Origin: a virus
IMG/VR virus record: IMGVR_UViG_3300018421_000024
Span: 1-63,231 of that record
DNA length: 63,231 nucleotides
Direction: 5' to 3' (one strand)
Part shown: one piece after another, positions 1 to 8,790 of the stretch
How positions within the stretch are numbered: position 1 is the first letter of the stretch
Layout: each line of letters opens with the position of its first letter
Made by a program: the position numbers and the translations under genes
Notes under the pieces: generated by a model
What the model was told of the DNA's origin: nothing
Database searches by the model: none
Seen by the model: the letters and a program-made list of their open reading frames with translations, nothing else

Positions 1-441
1 TTCAAAATAATTTTTATCGTAAGTAATGTCATTGAACAAAGGTTTTACTGTTGAAGCGGTATTTGATGCGTTGTCTAGACATTTGTAAACGTGTTTGTAA
101 GCCGACTCGTCAACAACAACAAAGAAATTTTTGTCAAGAATGTCCTGATCTCTGTCATCGAACATTGTATATGTTGTGCCTTCAACCCAATTATATCTTT
201 TGATCATTGGTTGCATATCATTTGCGGTCAATTTCTTCGCGAGTATCATATTCTCAAACGCTTTTGTTTTCAGTGAACGAAGTGATCCGATAGGTTGAGC
301 AACTTCTTCCTCTGTACTACCAGAACTTAGATGATCGCCTATGAAAGAATAGTAAACAGTATTAGCAGGTTCACTTATCGATTCTACCAATTGATCAATC
401 AGGTTCGTTCTAAATTCGCTTGGTATAATTTTCTTTGCCAT
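1..441 (-). CDS. gp8: Baseplate wedge protein gp8-like (3' end beyond window)
   Basis: The reading frame opens with ATG at 441 (first residues MAKKIIPSEFRTN) and stays open to base 1, giving 147 residues, so the C-terminal part lies outside the window. The early SISEPANTVYYSFIGDH segment and the later W-x-x-GTTYTMFDDRD and VYKCLDN segments are the kind seen in gp8 of T4-like phages, a wedge subunit that joins gp7 and gp10. Position supports this: it follows gp25, gp6 and gp7 on the same strand, the T4 order. The call rests on motif recall and synteny, not on an alignment. Confidence 0.78.
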   Translation of the reverse strand, partial: MAKKIIPSEFRTNLIDQLVESISEPANTVYYSFIGDHLSSGSTEEEVAQPIGSLRSLKTKAFENMILAKKLTANDMQPMIKRYNWVEGTTYTMFDDRDQDILDKNFFVVVDESAYKHVYKCLDNASNTASTVKPLFNDITYDKNYFE

Positions 442-463
442 TGTTAATCTCTATAAATTTAAT

Positions 464-3151
464 TTATGAAATGGTATGAGAGAAGAATTGATTTTCATTC
501 ACAAAAATACCATCTGATAATATATCGAATGTTGTTGTACTTGTTGTTAAGTTGACGCCAATCGTACTTTCAACAGTAGCAAAATAACTGCCGAAGAGTT
601 TTGTACCAGCGACATGAAGAACATCCGTTAATGTTTTCTTATAGGTCTCAAAAGGAAGAGAAGTTAGGACCTCATAAGAATATTCTTGATAGTAATCACT
701 GTCTTGTAAGTATTTATCAGAACTCAAAAACGATCTTCTATTTAGATTATATCCAGGCGCAATACCTTGTTTTTCAATGTTAGTTGTGAAACGAATTGTC
801 TTCGTAACATCATCAGTAGACTCAGCTTCTAACTCTTCGTCTTCGAAATATCCGAAACCAGAATCAATAACATTTACACTGGTAATGAAACCATTACCGG
901 AAAATGATGGTGAATTAATGATTGCGTTTGTACCTGTTCTTTGCGCTCTTCTGTTTTCATTAACGGATTCAATTGTATCTGCTATATCAGAAGACAGACC
1001 AACAATCGTATCACCTGCTGTGAATTGACGACCATCAGAAAAACTATCCGTGTATGTTGATACTCTGACCAGTCTTAACTTTCTATTTGCTTGATCGTTT
1101 TCAATAACTTTTGCTTGTGCGCCGCCGTCTGCAATTGCAACCTTATTTCCATTCGAATCGGTTGTCTGGACTATTTCACCCACTGTAAAGGCCTGTTCTT
1201 CATTAGTGTAAACAATCTCATAATCATATCGCTCAAGATGATAGGTTGAAGGTTCATATACAATAAAGAATGGATCTTCCGCGTAACCTTGTCCTGGATT
1301 TGTAATAGAAATGCCAGATATACCGCCGATTGTTAAATCATTAAACGTAAACTCTTGATCGATTGTATTTAATAATGTAAAATCAGCGGAGTCAATTGTT
1401 GACGCTAAGTTCGCTGTCATCGCATCAATGGCCGTATTCGAATAAAAGTCACGGTAAATCTGTGTATTTTCTAACGATGTGATTGTAAACGTGGCAGCAG
1501 TATCGTAACCAGTCACGGTGTCAGCAGTAAAGGTTGTTGTCAGGTCTTCACCTTGTCTGTTCTTTGTTCTAATTTTTCCGTATTTAAAAAAGTTATCTGA
1601 CTCACTTGTAGGAAATTTAATACCAAACTTAAACTGTTTCATTTCTTCAATTGTATATTGTACATTGTTTGTATCATCTTGAATGTACATCGGCAAGTTT
1701 GTTCTGAAAGCACCTATATTTTGTTGTAAAGTAAATTGATAATCTGTTCCAACAAGAGAGGTTTCTGTAACAATGCCGTTTGCTACAATTGTATCAACAC
1801 CGTTGAGAGTTGCTAATTGATATAGTATGCTATTTTTTGATATACTTCCGAGATTATTTGGATTAGTTGTCGTGTATACAATCTCAACTGTATTGGCAGA
1901 ATCAATAACTTCAGCAGAAGTTGAACTATCAACATAACTAGTATATTCAACAAATACTGTGTTGTCTCCTGATTTGTATAATATAGTACCATCAATGCTA
2001 TCAATTATGTCGCCGCTAGTTGTGTTCGCCCATACAACGGGATATGTTGAGTTATCATAATTAAAATTAAGTTTTTCAGCTGATTGCAATTTTTCAACTA
2101 ATGTTGCCTCAAATACGGTATTACCGCCAACATCATAACCAATAAAAGTTGTGTTTAGAGGCGTATCATAAATATCAGCGGAAGAAGTAGCCCCAGATAC
2201 ATTAAAAACAACATTGTCTTGTAAAACAGTATCAAATTGTCGTGTGATTCTATTTACATCATAGTAATTTGTGTCTGTGAAGGTTATGTTATTTGCTGTA
2301 ATAACTTTGTCTGAACCGATTATCTCTGCGTTCTCTGTGTAACCCCAACCAGGACTCTCGACTTCAAAGTTTACAACACCTGTGTAGTTGGCTATTTCAT
2401 TAACACGCAGTTTACCTTTCTTGCCTTTTGCAGCAGCTGTGCCATCGACAATTGAGAGAGTTTCGCCTACTGTAAAATTCGGATCAGATCGTATAATGTC
2501 AACACTACTTAATGAACCTAGAATTTTTGCGGTTATATTATTTGTAAGTGTTGTTGTTACGATCTGTTCACCAGTGATAAAATCTTTATCTCGGCCAGTG
2601 ATAAACAGTACAGTGATAAATCTAGAACCTTTCTTAACTTTGATCAATCTATCAGCAAATGCGGTTGCACCACTTTTCTGACCTTTAATCGACTGACCTA
2701 AAAGATTGACATTTATTTTATTATCATCAATTTCTAAATATTCTACTTTGATGAATGTATTATCAGAAGGCCTAAAAAGGTTGTCACCTGGATATTGTAT
2801 TTTAGCCTCAAGTCCATATATCAACTTGAAGTACAAATCTACCGCACGTTCAGTGCCTTTCGCACGATAGAAGTCGAGGGAGTTTTTGATAAACAGTTCT
2901 TTGTTTGTCGCAACATTAAACTGAATATTAGGAAGATATTTGTTTTTAAAATAAATAATAAATTCATCGATTGTCTTATCGATGTTACGATAATTGGTCA
3001 AATTTCTTGCTTGATAGAGAGTTTGACCAGACGATTCAAGCCATTCGTAATATGCTTCTACGAACGTAATGAAGAGTGCTCCCTCGTCCCTATAGAACGC
3101 GGGAAACATATCCTTTACTAAAGGACTAATATATTTTTCTATATCTCTCAT
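464..3151 (-). CDS. gp7: Baseplate wedge protein gp7-like
   Basis: An 895-residue protein whose ATG overlaps the gp6 stop (TAAATG). The N-terminal part has MRDIEKYISPLVKDMFPAFY and FVEAYYEWLE, then a long beta-rich region with many Thr, Asn and Asp residues and GxGY turns such as SPGWGYTENAE and NPGQGYAED, as expected of a multidomain wedge protein. T4 gp7 is 1032 residues and nucleates wedge assembly with gp10, gp8 and gp6. The assignment rests mainly on its place between gp6 and gp8 and on its size; the sequence itself is highly diverged. Confidence 0.75.
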   Translation of the reverse strand: MRDIEKYISPLVKDMFPAFYRDEGALFITFVEAYYEWLESSGQTLYQARNLTNYRNIDKTIDEFIIYFKNKYLPNIQFNVATNKELFIKNSLDFYRAKGTERAVDLYFKLIYGLEAKIQYPGDNLFRPSDNTFIKVEYLEIDDNKINVNLLGQSIKGQKSGATAFADRLIKVKKGSRFITVLFITGRDKDFITGEQIVTTTLTNNITAKILGSLSSVDIIRSDPNFTVGETLSIVDGTAAAKGKKGKLRVNEIANYTGVVNFEVESPGWGYTENAEIIGSDKVITANNITFTDTNYYDVNRITRQFDTVLQDNVVFNVSGATSSADIYDTPLNTTFIGYDVGGNTVFEATLVEKLQSAEKLNFNYDNSTYPVVWANTTSGDIIDSIDGTILYKSGDNTVFVEYTSYVDSSTSAEVIDSANTVEIVYTTTNPNNLGSISKNSILYQLATLNGVDTIVANGIVTETSLVGTDYQFTLQQNIGAFRTNLPMYIQDDTNNVQYTIEEMKQFKFGIKFPTSESDNFFKYGKIRTKNRQGEDLTTTFTADTVTGYDTAATFTITSLENTQIYRDFYSNTAIDAMTANLASTIDSADFTLLNTIDQEFTFNDLTIGGISGISITNPGQGYAEDPFFIVYEPSTYHLERYDYEIVYTNEEQAFTVGEIVQTTDSNGNKVAIADGGAQAKVIENDQANRKLRLVRVSTYTDSFSDGRQFTAGDTIVGLSSDIADTIESVNENRRAQRTGTNAIINSPSFSGNGFITSVNVIDSGFGYFEDEELEAESTDDVTKTIRFTTNIEKQGIAPGYNLNRRSFLSSDKYLQDSDYYQEYSYEVLTSLPFETYKKTLTDVLHVAGTKLFGSYFATVESTIGVNLTTSTTTFDILSDGIFVNENQFFSHTIS

Positions 3152-4942
3152 TTAGAGTCGTTCCTGTTCGACCAATATCCTAATATCTTCATTTGCAATT
3201 GAAAGTATAATGTTCTTTGTTGATGAAACATCAGACTCAGAAGTTTTTGCATAGATTTTAATATATTCAGAGTTCAACGATGAAGGACTGAAAGAATCTA
3301 ATTGTATGACACCTGTATCGTAGTTGACTGTGCCGATAAGTTTCAACAACTGATATTCGTTACCTTTTGCAACCATAAGACGCATCAGACCGTCACCATC
3401 ATCTTCAAGAACAACTTGATTTCCATCGTAACCAAACGTTGTAGATGTGACGATAGGTTCTTCATCTGATTTACGGATCGGAGGTAAAACCGTAATAGTG
3501 TCATCAAGTTTTATACCAAAGTCAATAACATAATTATTTGTTGTTTGCAGTTGAGGTACAAATCTTTTAACTGCTTTAACAGTGGTATCATTACTAATAA
3601 TAGATGTATCGGAGTTATCAATTGAACTAACGAATTTACTATAATGAAAAGTTTTCTTGAAACCGTTTAGTTGTACTTGATTATAGTTTTGTATGGCGGA
3701 GAGAACAATATTCTTAATACTCTGCGAGCTCAGAGAACTTTTGTTAATATCGTATTTAACTTTTGTGTCGATTTTAAGGTAAGTATAAATTGGTGTTTCG
3801 AACACAGGGTCAATTGACAGAGGACTTCTGCTCTTAATGAATGATTTGTATTCAGCGGAACGTGAAGGCGGCAGTATGTCTGTGTTTTTCAAATCGACCG
3901 CAACAATCACTTTACCGTATCTAGGAGGCACCGCCTCTTCGCCGCCGTATGCTGACACATCATTGATATCAGAGAAGTTTTGCAACAACAACGTTTTGTA
4001 GTCTTCTGCTGTTACAACTCGTTCTTGTGTTGTGAATGCACGAGGTGCATTAAATTTAATTGACCCCACTGTCTCAGGAATTGCACCGCCGGCCGCGGCA
4101 GATACAGTAGTTATAGCTGTTACTGTAGCGTTGCCTATCGACTCAGTAGGATTAAATGAATTGATTCCGTTCGGCAACTCGCCATTACATTTTCTATACT
4201 GTATAATGATTGTGGATCTATCTTTAGGTTTTCTTCCGATAACACCATCACCAAATACAATTTCGTAAGTGTCATTCTCTGCGGCTTGAATGAAGAATAC
4301 TTGTGATGTTGATCCTAATCCAAATAGATTATCTGCTTTTTTATACTGAAGAGTTGTTGATCCGTTATCTTCAACTACAGTAACAGTAATGCTATTTGTG
4401 TCAATGGTTTTGTTTGTTGCAATATATCTGACAGGATTTTCATCATTCGTAACATAAGAATCATATGTATAATCGCCTTCGTATAGTACTACATTCAAGG
4501 CTTGAAATTGATTTGTAACACCGGTGCTTTCAGCGACAACATCGTCACCGACAACAAACGTAAATTTCTTTGATCCAGTCTTACCTGCAAATGCAGCGCC
4601 TTTCGGAATAAGAACGGAGGCATTATCGCTTGTGTCAGACAATAATATATTTACAGTTGCTTGCGCTGATCGAAATGATCTGGGTACATAATTCAATTCT
4701 TTGGCGTGTGATACGACCGAATCTCTCAACAACGCACTGTCAAGAAACATTTCACTACCGATCATATTCAGATAAAATGCATTTAATTGCGTATTGTATG
4801 CAAGAACATCCAATAAGACATTAATATTTGAACCTTCGAAGTCGTAATCGGTAAAAACTTCTTGCGATTTTAAATATTCTTTTAAATTATATTTAATCGA
4901 TTCGAAGTCTAGTGTGGTTAACTCGTTGCCTGCGTTTGCCAT
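3152..4942 (-). CDS. gp6: Baseplate wedge subunit gp6 (baseplate J-like)
   Basis: A 596-residue gp6 homologue. The N-terminal block (DFESIKYNLKEYLKSQ, then DYDFEGSNINVLLDVLAYNT and NMIGSEMFLDSALLRDSVV, residues about 13-75) is the typical gp6 signature, followed by a RAFTTQERVVTAEDYK segment near residue 300 of the baseplate J family. gp6 dimers form the inner ring that ties six wedges together. It starts four bases after the gp25 stop and its own stop overlaps the gp7 ATG, so gp25-gp6-gp7 are probably one translational unit. Confidence 0.93.
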   Translation of the reverse strand: MANAGNELTTLDFESIKYNLKEYLKSQEVFTDYDFEGSNINVLLDVLAYNTQLNAFYLNMIGSEMFLDSALLRDSVVSHAKELNYVPRSFRSAQATVNILLSDTSDNASVLIPKGAAFAGKTGSKKFTFVVGDDVVAESTGVTNQFQALNVVLYEGDYTYDSYVTNDENPVRYIATNKTIDTNSITVTVVEDNGSTTLQYKKADNLFGLGSTSQVFFIQAAENDTYEIVFGDGVIGRKPKDRSTIIIQYRKCNGELPNGINSFNPTESIGNATVTAITTVSAAAGGAIPETVGSIKFNAPRAFTTQERVVTAEDYKTLLLQNFSDINDVSAYGGEEAVPPRYGKVIVAVDLKNTDILPPSRSAEYKSFIKSRSPLSIDPVFETPIYTYLKIDTKVKYDINKSSLSSQSIKNIVLSAIQNYNQVQLNGFKKTFHYSKFVSSIDNSDTSIISNDTTVKAVKRFVPQLQTTNNYVIDFGIKLDDTITVLPPIRKSDEEPIVTSTTFGYDGNQVVLEDDGDGLMRLMVAKGNEYQLLKLIGTVNYDTGVIQLDSFSPSSLNSEYIKIYAKTSESDVSSTKNIILSIANEDIRILVEQERL

Positions 4943-4944
4943 TT

Positions 4945-5382
4945 TTATCTAACTCTGTAAAGTGTTAAGTTTAATGTTTCTTGTCTTTCGACATTTCGAA
5001 TAGAATAAACGAGAACAACCGATATTGCATCTTGTTCTTCACTATTTCTCACGGTTATTTTTTCAACAACTGCTCTCGGTTCGTATTTGGCTATACTGCT
5101 TCTTATTTCATCTGCTATCTCATCGCCGGTTTTTGTATCAAAAAATGGTTCAAACAAAAAACGTGATATTCTAGAACCAAACCGAGGATTTCTAAGTCTC
5201 TCGTATTTATTAGTTAATACGATATTTCGAATGGACTGTTTTACAGCCTCAGATTGTGTTTTTCTACCGATATCGCCGGTAAACGGATTGGCTTTGAAGA
5301 AATGGTTGAAGTCACTAAAAATATCAGCAGCTTTACTATTTAGTTTATACTCTTCATTTTCTCTTAAAATTTTAGTAGCCAT
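4945..5382 (-). CDS. gp25: Baseplate wedge subunit gp25
   Basis: A 145-residue member of the gpW/gp25 family. The central VKQSIRNIVLTNKYERLRNPRFGSRISRFLFEP region and the C-terminal ISVVLVYSIRN strand are the conserved sheath-initiator fold; the R-F-G-S/R-F-E-P block is diagnostic. gp25 caps the wedge and nucleates sheath polymerisation. The ATG at 5382 has an AGG seven bases upstream and lies about 23 bases downstream of an exact TATAAATA late-promoter motif, so this gene begins a late transcription unit covering gp25-gp6-gp7-gp8. Confidence 0.93.
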   Translation of the reverse strand: MATKILRENEEYKLNSKAADIFSDFNHFFKANPFTGDIGRKTQSEAVKQSIRNIVLTNKYERLRNPRFGSRISRFLFEPFFDTKTGDEIADEIRSSIAKYEPRAVVEKITVRNSEEQDAISVVLVYSIRNVERQETLNLTLYRVR

Positions 5383-5404
5383 TTAAATACCTATATATTT
5401 TTAT

Positions 5405-5412
5405 TATTTATA
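5405..5412 (-). promoter_or_regulatory. Late promoter -10 (TATAAATA) for gp25
   Basis: Exact TATAAATA on the minus strand, overlapping the stop codon of the upstream collagen-like gene, about 23 bases before the gp25 ATG. This is the only conserved element of T4 late promoters, recognised by the gp55 sigma factor with the gp33 co-activator; a gp33 gene lies at 19099. Confidence 0.75.
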
Positions 5413-6832
5413 GGGCAGTCCAAGTTGAACCGTTGTGATATTGTATTTGCGAATCAGTTGTATTCCAGATAATATCACCCGCAACCGCTGTAACAGCATT
5501 GCGTTCTGTTGTTGTCAGTCTCGGCAGTCGAAGTGGTTTTGCCGCAGTTAAATCATACCTGTTTGAATCAACAGTGACATCAGCTGCGGCAGAACCCGTA
5601 TAACCTTGTATGCCCTGTTTGCCTGCAGCGACAACCCATTGAGAACTATCGCCATCATTATAATATACACTGAACAAACCATCATCATTATCGAACCACA
5701 TGTCGCCGTTTACAGCAGAAGCTGGCGCAGTATTTGAAACATTTACTCTAGAAGATGAACCAGTATATCCAGTTGCACCACTTGAACCTGTATAACCTCC
5801 TGCGGGACCTGCGGCACCTGCGGGTCCCGGATCACCTCTTGATCCCGTATAACCCACGGGATCACCGGCAGAACCAGTGTAACCAATTGGACCTTGAGCA
5901 CCGTCTGCACCATCTATACCATTCGTGCCGTTCGTGCCGTTTGTTCCGTTTGTACCTGCTGTGCCTGCCGATCCAGTATATCCCCTGGGTCCTCTGTCAC
6001 CTTGAACAGTCGTAACTGAACCGTTCGAACTAAATGAAACATATGACGGCCAAACTGTATTCCATTGACCGCCTGAATAAACTTTTACTTCACTATCAAC
6101 TGTGTCGAAAATGAATTCACCTTCGGTTGTTCCTTCACCGGTATCAGGTAGGAAAATAGAATTGTTTGAAACGACCAATCCATTATTCAATGTTGTCAAA
6201 TCATCTACAGTAAGAGCATCACCAATCGTTGTATTACCGGTAATTGATGCAGTCCCACCAATCGATGTATTACCGGTAATTGATGCGGTTCCACCAATCG
6301 TTGTATTACCGCCGACCGCTAAAGTGCCTGATATATCAACGTTAGCATTTACATCAAGTAATGTGCAATTGATTGTTCCGTCTGATCCTGAAATTTGAAA
6401 ATCATTTACAACATCTATGATCAAATTATTGGCAACATCGATTATAAAATTCTTTACTTCGCCGTCATATGGCGGCGCTTTTTCTTTCTTCTGTGTGGAA
6501 TCATAACCAGCCTGAATTACGATTCCTGTTTTACTTGTAATCGTTGTTGTACCAAGAGTATCCATGAACGTGTGGTTATCATACCACAAAGATCGTTGAT
6601 TTCTATGAGCAGGTCTTAATTGCCACTCTGTTATTCTGTTTCCAGAGAGTTCTTGATCTTCTTCAAACTCGGTATTACTTGTATAGTATCCAACATCGAA
6701 CCAAACACTTGTTGCATAATATATGGTATTCGCCCAGCCTGTTTCAAGTTGAGTTTTCAACGATTCTGCTGAAACTTTTGTAGCATCAGCGCGTTGTATC
6801 ATTTCTTGTATTTTATCATTTAAAGTAGTCAT
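5408..6832 (-). CDS. Virion protein with collagen-like repeats
   Basis: A 474-residue protein of three parts. Residues 1-150 form a unique head with an aromatic WFDVGYYTSN region. Residues about 160-205 carry tandem GNTTIGGTASIT repeats, probably beta-helical, also visible as a short DNA repeat near 6224-6310. Residues about 270-370 are Gly-X-Y collagen-like with repeated GYTGSAG units. The C-terminus looks like a small beta-rich domain (QYHNGSTWTAL). Its place between the hub genes and gp25 suggests a baseplate or short-fibre component. No T4 homologue is recognised; similar genes sit here in marine T4-like phages. Confidence 0.7.
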   Translation of the reverse strand: MTTLNDKIQEMIQRADATKVSAESLKTQLETGWANTIYYATSVWFDVGYYTSNTEFEEDQELSGNRITEWQLRPAHRNQRSLWYDNHTFMDTLGTTTITSKTGIVIQAGYDSTQKKEKAPPYDGEVKNFIIDVANNLIIDVVNDFQISGSDGTINCTLLDVNANVDISGTLAVGGNTTIGGTASITGNTSIGGTASITGNTTIGDALTVDDLTTLNNGLVVSNNSIFLPDTGEGTTEGEFIFDTVDSEVKVYSGGQWNTVWPSYVSFSSNGSVTTVQGDRGPRGYTGSAGTAGTNGTNGTNGTNGIDGADGAQGPIGYTGSAGDPVGYTGSRGDPGPAGAAGPAGGYTGSSGATGYTGSSSRVNVSNTAPASAVNGDMWFDNDDGLFSVYYNDGDSSQWVVAAGKQGIQGYTGSAAADVTVDSNRYDLTAAKPLRLPRLTTTERNAVTAVAGDIIWNTTDSQIQYHNGSTWTAL

Positions 6833-6834
6833 GT

Positions 6835-7575
6835 TTAACCACCTAAACCTTTCAATCTATTTAATTCACTCTCTGTAGCGTTAAAAGACGAGTCAATGCT
6901 AGTTATGGAATCTGCAATTGCTTGAATATCAGGATTTACTTCACCAGCAAGAGCAAGTATATCAGCGCCTTTCAAATCACCTAATGCTTCATATTGACCA
7001 ATAATAGTGTCCACTGTATTAAGTAATTCTTCTGCGTCACCCAATAAGTTACATGTTATATCATCTAACGCATCTAACAACGCTTGTTCTGTACAATCTT
7101 TTAAATTTTGAGCGGCAGTTGACACAGCGCCGGCCATTCTCGCAATTGCGCCTGCAACCGCAGCGAGTTCAATCGCTAATAGTACAATCGCAAAAATCTG
7201 TGCGCCGGCAGGACCAGTCGCTACTTTAATGGCCCATTTAATAATCTTCAACGGATTACTAGGTATATTTAGAATAGGTAACCATGTGCTAAGTATTTCG
7301 GCAATCTCAGAACCAATTTCAGCAGTAAGATCAACAATATCAGATACAGCGTCTTTTACAAGTTCTTTAATTGCTTCACAATCGGTCATCGCTTCTAATG
7401 CAGCAGCGGCATTATTAATCTCAGTTGCTATTTGAGATAAACCACTACCACTATCGGGATATTCAGTTTGATCTTTATTATCCGCAATCGATACATTGCC
7501 CAAAGGTCCATTCGAAGCGCATGGATCGGCCGCGGCCGTAGGATCTGTTGGTGTATTGGGATTTTCTTCTGCCAT
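6835..7575 (-). CDS. Alanine-rich hydrophobic structural protein, unknown
   Basis: A 246-residue protein with an acidic Pro/Ala-rich head, a helical centre containing a strongly hydrophobic stretch (AQIFAIVLLAIELAAVAG, residues about 125-142) and four cysteines. It lies between gp5 and the collagen-like protein with gaps of two and eight bases, so it is expected to be co-expressed with the baseplate genes. The hydrophobic segment could span a membrane or pack inside the tail hub; sequence alone does not decide. I do not recognise a T4 counterpart. Confidence 0.6.
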   Translation of the reverse strand: MAEENPNTPTDPTAAADPCASNGPLGNVSIADNKDQTEYPDSGSGLSQIATEINNAAAALEAMTDCEAIKELVKDAVSDIVDLTAEIGSEIAEILSTWLPILNIPSNPLKIIKWAIKVATGPAGAQIFAIVLLAIELAAVAGAIARMAGAVSTAAQNLKDCTEQALLDALDDITCNLLGDAEELLNTVDTIIGQYEALGDLKGADILALAGEVNPDIQAIADSITSIDSSFNATESELNRLKGLGG

Positions 7576-7583
7576 GATCTATA

Positions 7584-8789
7584 CTATCCGTTTAAACTCT
7601 TTACAATTCCATTTTTGACAATCATAATTCTTCCACTCGGGAAACTCGCGGCGCCGGTCACACCTGTTTTATCGGAAATGCCTCCAGTAACAGATAGATG
7701 GCCTTGAATGGTCACAGGTCCCTGTAATGTTATGCCACCAGTTGCATTAATTTTTACGTTACCTGATGTTGTGATGAGTGCATCACCGCCATCACCATCA
7801 TTTTCCGTTATGCTGACCACAAAGTTACCACCGGAAACTACGGTCGTATTATCTTTTCGTACAACCGTGGTTTTACCCGCACCCACAACTTCAGTTGAAC
7901 TCGCAGCAACATGAAGACTATTATTTTTCAGAACAGTTGTATATGCATTACCTTTGATTTCATTCCATTCTTCACCTGAAACAATTTTTGTGTTGTCGCC
8001 ATCAACGATAGACTGATCATCGCCTTTCGTTCTCTTGACTCTTCTGCCTTCAAAGTCATCACCATTTGCAATCTCTTCATATGAACCTGATTTATGCCAC
8101 ATATGAATTCTTTCGTAACCTGGTGTATCATCAAGTTCTATTGCATGACCAGACTTTGTTGTATACGTTGTATTATACGGATACTGCGCTTTATATGCTG
8201 ACTCAGGTTCGTTAGCTTTTTTATTACGTTTAAATTCCGTTTTTTTGTAAGGTTCTTTTGGTAGTGTTTGACCTTTTACCTCTTTGCCTTGCGGATCAGT
8301 AAAGTCACCTTGTGCAAGCGGTGCAACATCCCACTCTTGTCGTTCAATCGGCGGTGTTTCTTTTGTTTGAAGTAGTGTGCCGCCTTCTGAATCTTTCTCA
8401 GGCAATACAGATTTCTTGTGATATGTTCCGAATATCAGTGGTATATTTTTTTCCATACCGTCAAGGTAGAAACCGAATACATATGTTCCTTTTGCAATAC
8501 CGGTCGGTGACAAACCAACTGCGCCGATCCATTCGGGCACTGCAAACTGTTCGATCTCTTTTAGTTTTGCTTGATGTAAACTAGCAGACTGAATTGCGGA
8601 GACAGGCCACGCCCACAACAGCTGTTCGTCTTCGATGCCTTTTGAACCCGAACCTTTACCTAGATTTTCACCGGTCTGCGAATCTATAATTCGAATTTGT
8701 ACTCGACCTAATCTATATTCATCATCGGTTATGTTAACAACTCGGCCGACAAACCACTGAAACTGTTCACCTAACTTATAATAAGCCAT
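7584..8789 (-). CDS. gp5: Baseplate hub / cell-puncturing spike gp5, without lysozyme domain
   Basis: A 401-residue gp5/VgrG-type spike. Residues 1-125 form the OB-fold (FVGRVVNITDDEYRLGRVQIRI, then WAWPVSAIQS and YVFGFYLDGMEKNIPLIFGTYH). Around residues 205-240 the block SGHAIELDDTPGYERIHMWH marks the start of the trimeric needle, followed by repetitive beta-strands to about residue 380. T4 gp5 is 575 residues because a lysozyme domain lies between these parts; no room for one is seen here, so another protein must open the cell wall. It starts two bases before the end of the upstream hub gene. Confidence 0.85.
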   Translation of the reverse strand: MAYYKLGEQFQWFVGRVVNITDDEYRLGRVQIRIIDSQTGENLGKGSGSKGIEDEQLLWAWPVSAIQSASLHQAKLKEIEQFAVPEWIGAVGLSPTGIAKGTYVFGFYLDGMEKNIPLIFGTYHKKSVLPEKDSEGGTLLQTKETPPIERQEWDVAPLAQGDFTDPQGKEVKGQTLPKEPYKKTEFKRNKKANEPESAYKAQYPYNTTYTTKSGHAIELDDTPGYERIHMWHKSGSYEEIANGDDFEGRRVKRTKGDDQSIVDGDNTKIVSGEEWNEIKGNAYTTVLKNNSLHVAASSTEVVGAGKTTVVRKDNTTVVSGGNFVVSITENDGDGGDALITTSGNVKINATGGITLQGPVTIQGHLSVTGGISDKTGVTGAASFPSGRIMIVKNGIVKSLNG

Positions 8790-8790
8790 T

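Noticed and set aside
5755-6015. Plus-strand frame of 86 residues opposite the collagen-like region.
   Set aside because: Shadow of Gly-X-Y codons; Leu/His/Arg-rich product without start signal.
6224-6310. Short regularly spaced DNA repeats that could suggest a CRISPR array.
   Set aside because: They are in frame and encode GNTTIGGTASIT repeats of a fibre-like protein; no variable spacers or leader.
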